From assembly GCA_019633425.1 (NCBI GenBank), contig WSUB01000010.1:425983-489982 (forward strand): 64,000 nt of DNA. The letters are read 5' to 3'. Origin of the DNA: Tulasnella sp. 424 (Eukaryota; Basidiomycota; Agaricomycetes; Cantharellales; Tulasnellaceae). The translations under genes and the position numbers were made by a program. Positions within the stretch are counted from its first letter, which is position 1. Each line of letters starts with the position of its first letter. The notes below the pieces were generated by a model. That model searched no databases, was not told the origin of the DNA, and was given only the letters and a program-made list of their open reading frames with translations. Positions 59,608 through 64,000 of this stretch are shown here, one piece after another.

Positions 59608-59931
59608 GGTCATGCCGTGACGGAAGTAGTTCAGGAGGTTCGCACCAAGGGGTTCATTCGTTTTGGTCACGATCTCACGCCTAAAAGCCGTTTGCTTCTA
59701 CCATCACCGTCTTACGTGTGCAAGAATTTGTTGTCAAAGAGCCTCACAAGACGAACGGTTCGAGTTTGGGTTCTCAAGTTTGAATTATAGATGGTCTCTA
59801 GATGTGCACGAGCACAATCGCTTCAGTTGAACACATTCATCTCTCCAGGGTGTTTCTATCCAACGCACAGGCCGTACAAAACGAAATGGGACGAGGACTT
59901 TCGTTAGTGACGAAGAACGCAAGCACTTTGA

Positions 59932-60301
59932 TTACAAGCACTTGGGGTGAAAGGTCAGCATGGAGCGACAAAACGTGACTTTCTTCACAGATTGGTGCAT
60001 TACCTGAGAGAAAAATGCGTTTTGATATACGCAGTTGTATGGGGGAGCACAGAGTTTTGGAACATTTAGTCCGTAGGCTATATATTCGATCAGTAAGAAA
60101 ATACTCCATGTCTGGACGTCAGCAGGAATGACACCGACCGCTTCCTCCGCATGGTCCGTAGTGTGTTTGCAGCGGAGAGGCGCCAGGAGTCGTCGCGGTC
60201 GTAGTCGACGTCGTGGTTCCTGGGGTGTCGGATACACTACCCTGGGCCAAAACGGAGGCGAAGAAGCCGGCGATGGTTGCGAGAGCGAGGGCTTTGACCA
60301 T
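59932..60301 (-). CDS. Small secreted CBM1 protein E, single module
   Basis: Exons are 60139-60301, 60004-60077 and 59932-59940, giving 81 aa. It is the sister of gene C: signal peptide MVKALALATIAGFFASVLAQ, Ser/Thr linker and one module (YGPCGGSAYGLN, VPKLCAPPYNC, NAFFSQCL). Four cysteines and both terminal aromatics are kept, but the GWTGPT segment is replaced as in C, with one extra residue. Splice sites and TATA box are intact. Confidence 0.78.
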
Positions 60302-60824
60302 TGTATTTGCTTGGAGGGGTGAAGACTGCCTGAAGCGTGGCACGATGAGGGCCGTTTATATATCCTGCGTATCGATGCTCCTCCCCCATCTCCATTCTTT
60401 GCTCGGGAATGCTTCACCACTTGCTGTGCTGACGTTGATTACCGGTACGCCAGAATAGGTAGGGTGTGTCCAACTAGAAATCGTGTCAGAACCGCCGGTC
60501 CGGATGACGCAGCGGGGATGATCGACCGACCATATAGAGATGTGCCCTACGCCGATGTACTTCCAGCGTGGAGAAAAAGTGGCCGCTCGGTTATTCTCAC
60601 TCCTAGTCGTCGATGGAACCGGATGGTTTCGCAAGTCCAATGTGAGAGAAACGACGCCAAGGAATGTCCGCTGAGATACCCCTGGTTCTAGTTGTACGGC
60701 GAACATGCGCGCGAAGGTGGGTCCAAACTCCTCCCTAGTGGCCCGCCGGAAAGTGGAGATAACCCGTAGGGTAACTCAAAGGAGAAATATCTAAATTCGG
60801 GGGCTAATGTAATGTGATGTTAGT

Positions 60825-61520
60825 CCCCCACCGCTTTGTTCGACTCATTCAGAAGGCCACTGAGACCGAGCATCACCCGCTGGCTAAACTCGCTTACCAC
60901 TTCTATCTCAGCGCTCCGCCCGAACAGGTTGTCAAACAGGAACGAGGTGGAGAAACGGTGGGAACGAGCCCACCCTTTGGGCAAGCTTGCCCGGCGAGCA
61001 CAGCAGAGACTAATACCGGACCTTAGCTGTGGTTCGTGTGTCATAAGTTGGGCAAGAATGACCGGATGTTTCCCAGACCGGCATACTTGTTCCTGAATGT
61101 GTCGTCCCAAATTGATAAATAGTGGGTTTTGTCAGAGTCGGACCGTCTCCTAGCACAGGATGGTCGACGAAGTCAACAGAGAGTAACCTCAGGAAGCAAG
61201 CGTAATAGAAGCATACCAATACCACCTGCACACCACAGTTTTCATGCGAGATATTGACCGAACCGCTGAGAGCCCGGATTCGGTTTCAATTGTCTGGACC
61301 TGTCGGGGTGTGAATTAGGCAAAGGCATGGGGACAGTATAGATCCAGTCTCAACAGGTCATTCCGCACCGAGGTGAGCGGGGAGATAGTGATGCCCTTCG
61401 TTGTCTGCAGAGAAGCAAATATCGCAGTCTTCCCATACCCAGCACCTGCACGAATTAAGACGTGAATCCGGTCTTCAGGTTCTCTTGATTAGTTAACTCG
61501 TCGAATAGATAAACGCTCGG
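60825..61520 (-). pseudogene. RecQ-like helicase remnant, copy 5
   Basis: HYLSIWDDTFRNKYAGLGNI and a Walker A-like GAGYGKTAIFASLQ are present. A stop follows NLKTGFTS, and the frame changes between blocks. Confidence 0.65.
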
Positions 61521-61533
61521 CCCGAGGAATTAC

Positions 61534-61590
61534 GTACGATCCAAAGTCTAAGATCAGAATTGTGTCGTACGCGTTGTGGATTTCGGCCAT
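61534..61590 (-). pseudogene. GUA1 exon-1 fragment, copy 5
   Basis: A 57-base copy of exon 1 with start codon, but the donor region reads GTAATT preceded by a changed base (ATCGTACG context). Truncated intron 1 continues into helicase sequence. Confidence 0.75.
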
Positions 61591-61879
61591 GGTCATGCCG
61601 TGACGGAAGTAGTTCAGTTCGCGCCAAGGGCTTATTCGTTTTGGTCACGATCTCACGCCTAAAGGCCGTTTGCCTCTACCATCGCCGTCTTACGTGTGCA
61701 AGAATTGGTTGTCAAAGAGCCAAACAAGGCGAATGGTTCGAGTTTGGGTTCTCAAGTTTTAATCAGAGGGTTTCTAGATGTACAGGAAGACAATCGCCCC
61801 AGTCGAACTTCATTCTTCTCTCGAGAGTGTTTCTATGCAACGCAGACGTCACACAAAACCAAATGGACAAGGACTTTCA

Positions 61880-62330
61880 TTGGTGACGAAGGACGCAAGC
61901 ACTTTGATGGTACGCGATTACAAGCACTTTGGGCGAAAAGGTCAGCAGGGAGTGGCATACCGTGACGTTCTTTACAAATTGGTGCATTACATGAGAGTAC
62001 CACGCGTTACTATATTGGCAGGTGATTCCGGGCTGACAGACGGTTGATCCGTGATAGCCTATCTGTTCGATCAGTGAGAAAATACTTCTGGTACTTCTGG
62101 GTCTGGACGTCAACAGGAATGATCATATGACACCGACCTTGTCCTCCGCAGTTTGGGGACAAGGCATCGATTCAGCGTAGACCTTCGGTTCTCTACATCT
62201 TCGCGTAGTCAAGTGGCTATACTGGAGTAGGTTACAACTCGTCGAACAGACTAACGCACGCCCGAGGAATCACTTGCGACCCAAAGTCTAAGATCAGAAT
62301 TTTGTCGTACGCGTCGTGGATTTCGGCCAT
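61880..62330 (-). pseudogene. GUA1-CBM1 chimera H
   Basis: This has the same architecture and the same junction as chimera G: GUA1 exon 1 (62274-62330), intron 1, part of exon 2 (YSHLTTRRCREPK), then CBM1 sequence from about 62151. Here the CBM1 donor GTCGGTG is intact and could be spliced to the CBM1 second exon (GYHGSTVCQPGITC in its own frame), but the join is out of frame with GUA1. The identical junction shows that the fusion predates the larger duplication. Confidence 0.75.
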
Positions 62331-62642
62331 GGTCAGCTATGACGGAAGTAGCTCAGGAGGTTCGCGCCAAGGGGTGGTCATGATTTCACGCCCAAAGGCC
62401 GTTTGCCGTCACAATCACCGTCTTGCGTCTGCAAAGAATTTGCTGCTAAGAGCCCCACAAGACGACCGGTTCGAGTTTGGATTCTCAAGTTTTAATTATA
62501 GATGGTCTCTAGCTGTGCACGAACACAATCGCTTCAGTTGAACACATTCATCTCTCCAGGGTGTTTCTATCCAACGCACAGGCCGTACAAAACGAAATGG
62601 GACGAGGACTTTCGTTAGTGACGAAGAACGCAAGCACTTTGA

Positions 62643-63298
62643 TCACAAGCACTTGGGGTGAAAGGTCAGCATGAAGCGACAAAACGTGACTTTCTTCACA
62701 GATTGGTGCATTACCTGAGAGAAAAATGCGTTTGAACATAGGCAGTTGTATGGGGGACCACAGAGAGTTGGTCCGGTGTAGCCTATATATTCGATCAGTG
62801 AGAAAATACTCTATGTCTGGACGTCAGCAGGAATGACACCGACCGACTCCTCCGCATTGTCCGTAGTGTGATTGCGTCGGAGCGGCGCCAGTAGTCGTCG
62901 CGGTCGTAGTCGACGTCGTGGATACTTTCAAACACTTTGGGTGAAAGGTCAGTAAGAAGTGGCATACCATGAAGTTCTTTACAAAGTGGTGCATTACCGT
63001 AGAGCGGTTTGCGTTACAATAAACACAGGTGAGTCCGGCTTGGCAGACGGTTGGTCCGGTCCAGCCTATATATTCAATGCATTCAGATCGATGAGGAAAT
63101 ACTCTAGTCTGAGCGTCGGAGGGAATAACACCAACCTTGTCCTCCACACGGCCCGTACAGTGTTTGCTCTGCAGGGACCGCAGAGGTAGTAGTGGTTGTC
63201 GTTGTCGTCGTGGTTCCTGAGGTGTCGGATACACTACCCTGGGCCAAAACGGAGGCGAAGAAGCCGGCGAAGGTTGCGAGAGCGAGGGCTTTGACCAT
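62643..63298 (-). CDS. Small secreted two-module CBM1 protein F, 5 exons
   Basis: Exons are 63136-63298, 62998-63065, 62844-62934, 62715-62782 and 62643-62651, giving 132 aa. The signal peptide (MVKALALATFAGFFASVLAQ) and Thr linker are followed by CBM1-1 (YGPCGGQGWTGPTVC, CVYCNANRSTCL), a Ser/Thr linker and CBM1-2 (YGQCGGVGYTGPTLC, NCLCSNAFFSQCL). Both modules contain an additional Cys in the CVYC and CLCS positions, not seen in B or D, and module 1 has lost the terminal aromatics. Its second module is close to the ancestral consensus. Confidence 0.8.
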
Positions 63299-63821
63299 TG
63301 TATTTGCTTGGAGGGGTGAAGACTGCCTGAAGCGTGGCACGATGAAGGCCGTTTATATATCCTGCGTATCGATGCTCCTCCCCCATCTCCATTCTTTGCT
63401 CGGGAATACTTCATCACTTGCTGTGCTGACGTTGATTACCGGTACACCAGAATAGGTAGGGTGTGTCCAACTAGAAATCGTGTCAGAACCGCCGGTCCGG
63501 ATGACGCAGCGGGGATGATCGACCGACCATGTAGAGATGTGCCCTATGCCGATGTACTTCCAGCGTGGAGAAAGAATGGCCGCTCGGTCATTCTTACTCT
63601 AGTCGTCGACGGAATCGGATGGTTTCGCAAGTCCAATGTGAGAGAATCGACGCCAAGGAATGCCTGCCGAGGTAGCCCTGGTTCTGGTTGTACGGCCAAA
63701 ATGCGCGCGAAGGTAGATCCACACTCCTCCCTAGTGGTCCACCGGAAAGTGGAGATAACCCGTAGGGTAATTCAAAGGAGAAATATCTACATTCGGGAGC
63801 TAGTGTAATGTGATGTTAGTT

Positions 63822-64000
63822 CCCCACCGCTCTGTTCGACTCATTCAGAAGGCTACTGAGACCGAGCATCACCCGCTGGCTAGACTCGCTTATCATTTCT
63901 ATCTCTGGGCTCCGCCCGAGCAAGTCGTCAAACAGGAACGAGGTGGAGAAACGGTGGGAACGAGCCCACCCTTTGGGCAAGCTTGCCCGGCGAGCACAGC
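63822..64000 (-). pseudogene. RecQ-like helicase remnant, copy 6 (cut by window edge)
   Basis: The sequence matches the start of the other remnants (ACTGAGACCGAGCATCACCC landmark) and runs off the window. It shows that the array continues to the right. Confidence 0.65.

Larger units (their letters stand above)
48361..64000. repeat. CBM1 / GUA1-fragment / helicase-remnant repeat array
   Basis: From the GUA1 first intron to the window edge, units of about 2.0 and 2.9-3.0 kb recur in the same orientation. Each unit, read on the minus strand, has a conserved upstream block, a CBM1 gene, a GUA1 promoter plus exon 1, and a RecQ-like helicase remnant. A landmark at the edge of the helicase remnant recurs at about 53066, 55976, 58859, 60828 and 63825. 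One non-repeated stretch (about 48970-50980) interrupts the array near its left end. The array is not closed on the right. Confidence 0.85.

Noticed and set aside
48361..64000. Telomere or CRISPR-type repeat
   Set aside because: No TTAGGG arrays and no short regularly spaced repeats are present; units are kilobase-sized gene-bearing duplications.

Overview
The window is nuclear DNA from a filamentous basidiomycete fungus, most likely an Agaricomycete. Almost every gene is cut by GT-AG introns of about 47-85 bases, genes are dense on both strands, and several secreted proteins carry family 1 carbohydrate-binding modules (CBM1), which are typical of plant-biomass-degrading fungi. Exon structures below were read by hand from splice signals, reading phase and family conservation; no alignment or database search was run.

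Left part (1-12.8 kb): an unrecognised gene, a 13-exon copper amine oxidase, an 8-exon MFS transporter, and a SARAF/TMEM66-like membrane protein with a 10-base internal exon. Next (12.8-19.9 kb) is a tandem duplication of about 3.1 kb carrying the 3' half of an F-box gene plus a secreted CBM1 protein. In one copy the F-box gene is intact and the CBM1 gene frameshifted; in the other the reverse is true.

Middle (20-48.5 kb) is a conserved housekeeping block: a Whi5-like cell-cycle protein, TIF6, ATG12, an alpha/beta hydrolase, two unrecognised low-complexity proteins, a type II membrane protein, RPS10, GCV1, a DUF3445 heme-dependent N-demethylase-family protein, CWC2, the mitochondrial Lon protease PIM1, an amidohydrolase and GMP synthase GUA1. 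Many neighbours are divergent pairs sharing 260-400 base promoters.

Right part (48.4 kb to the end) is a repeat array. Its units contain a small minus-strand gene for a secreted protein made only of a signal peptide, a Thr-rich linker and one or two CBM1 modules; the promoter and first exon of GUA1; and remnants of a RecQ-type helicase. I count six CBM1 genes (one degenerate), two CBM1 fragments fused to a GUA1 5' fragment, seven extra copies of GUA1 exon 1, six helicase remnants, and one 0.9 kb inverted-repeat element inserted in a CBM1 promoter. The array begins at the authentic GUA1-CBM1 junction and runs off the right edge. It is the most unusual feature of the window: an expanding, exon-shuffling family of catalytic-domain-free cellulose-binding proteins that has carried pieces of a purine-biosynthesis gene with it.
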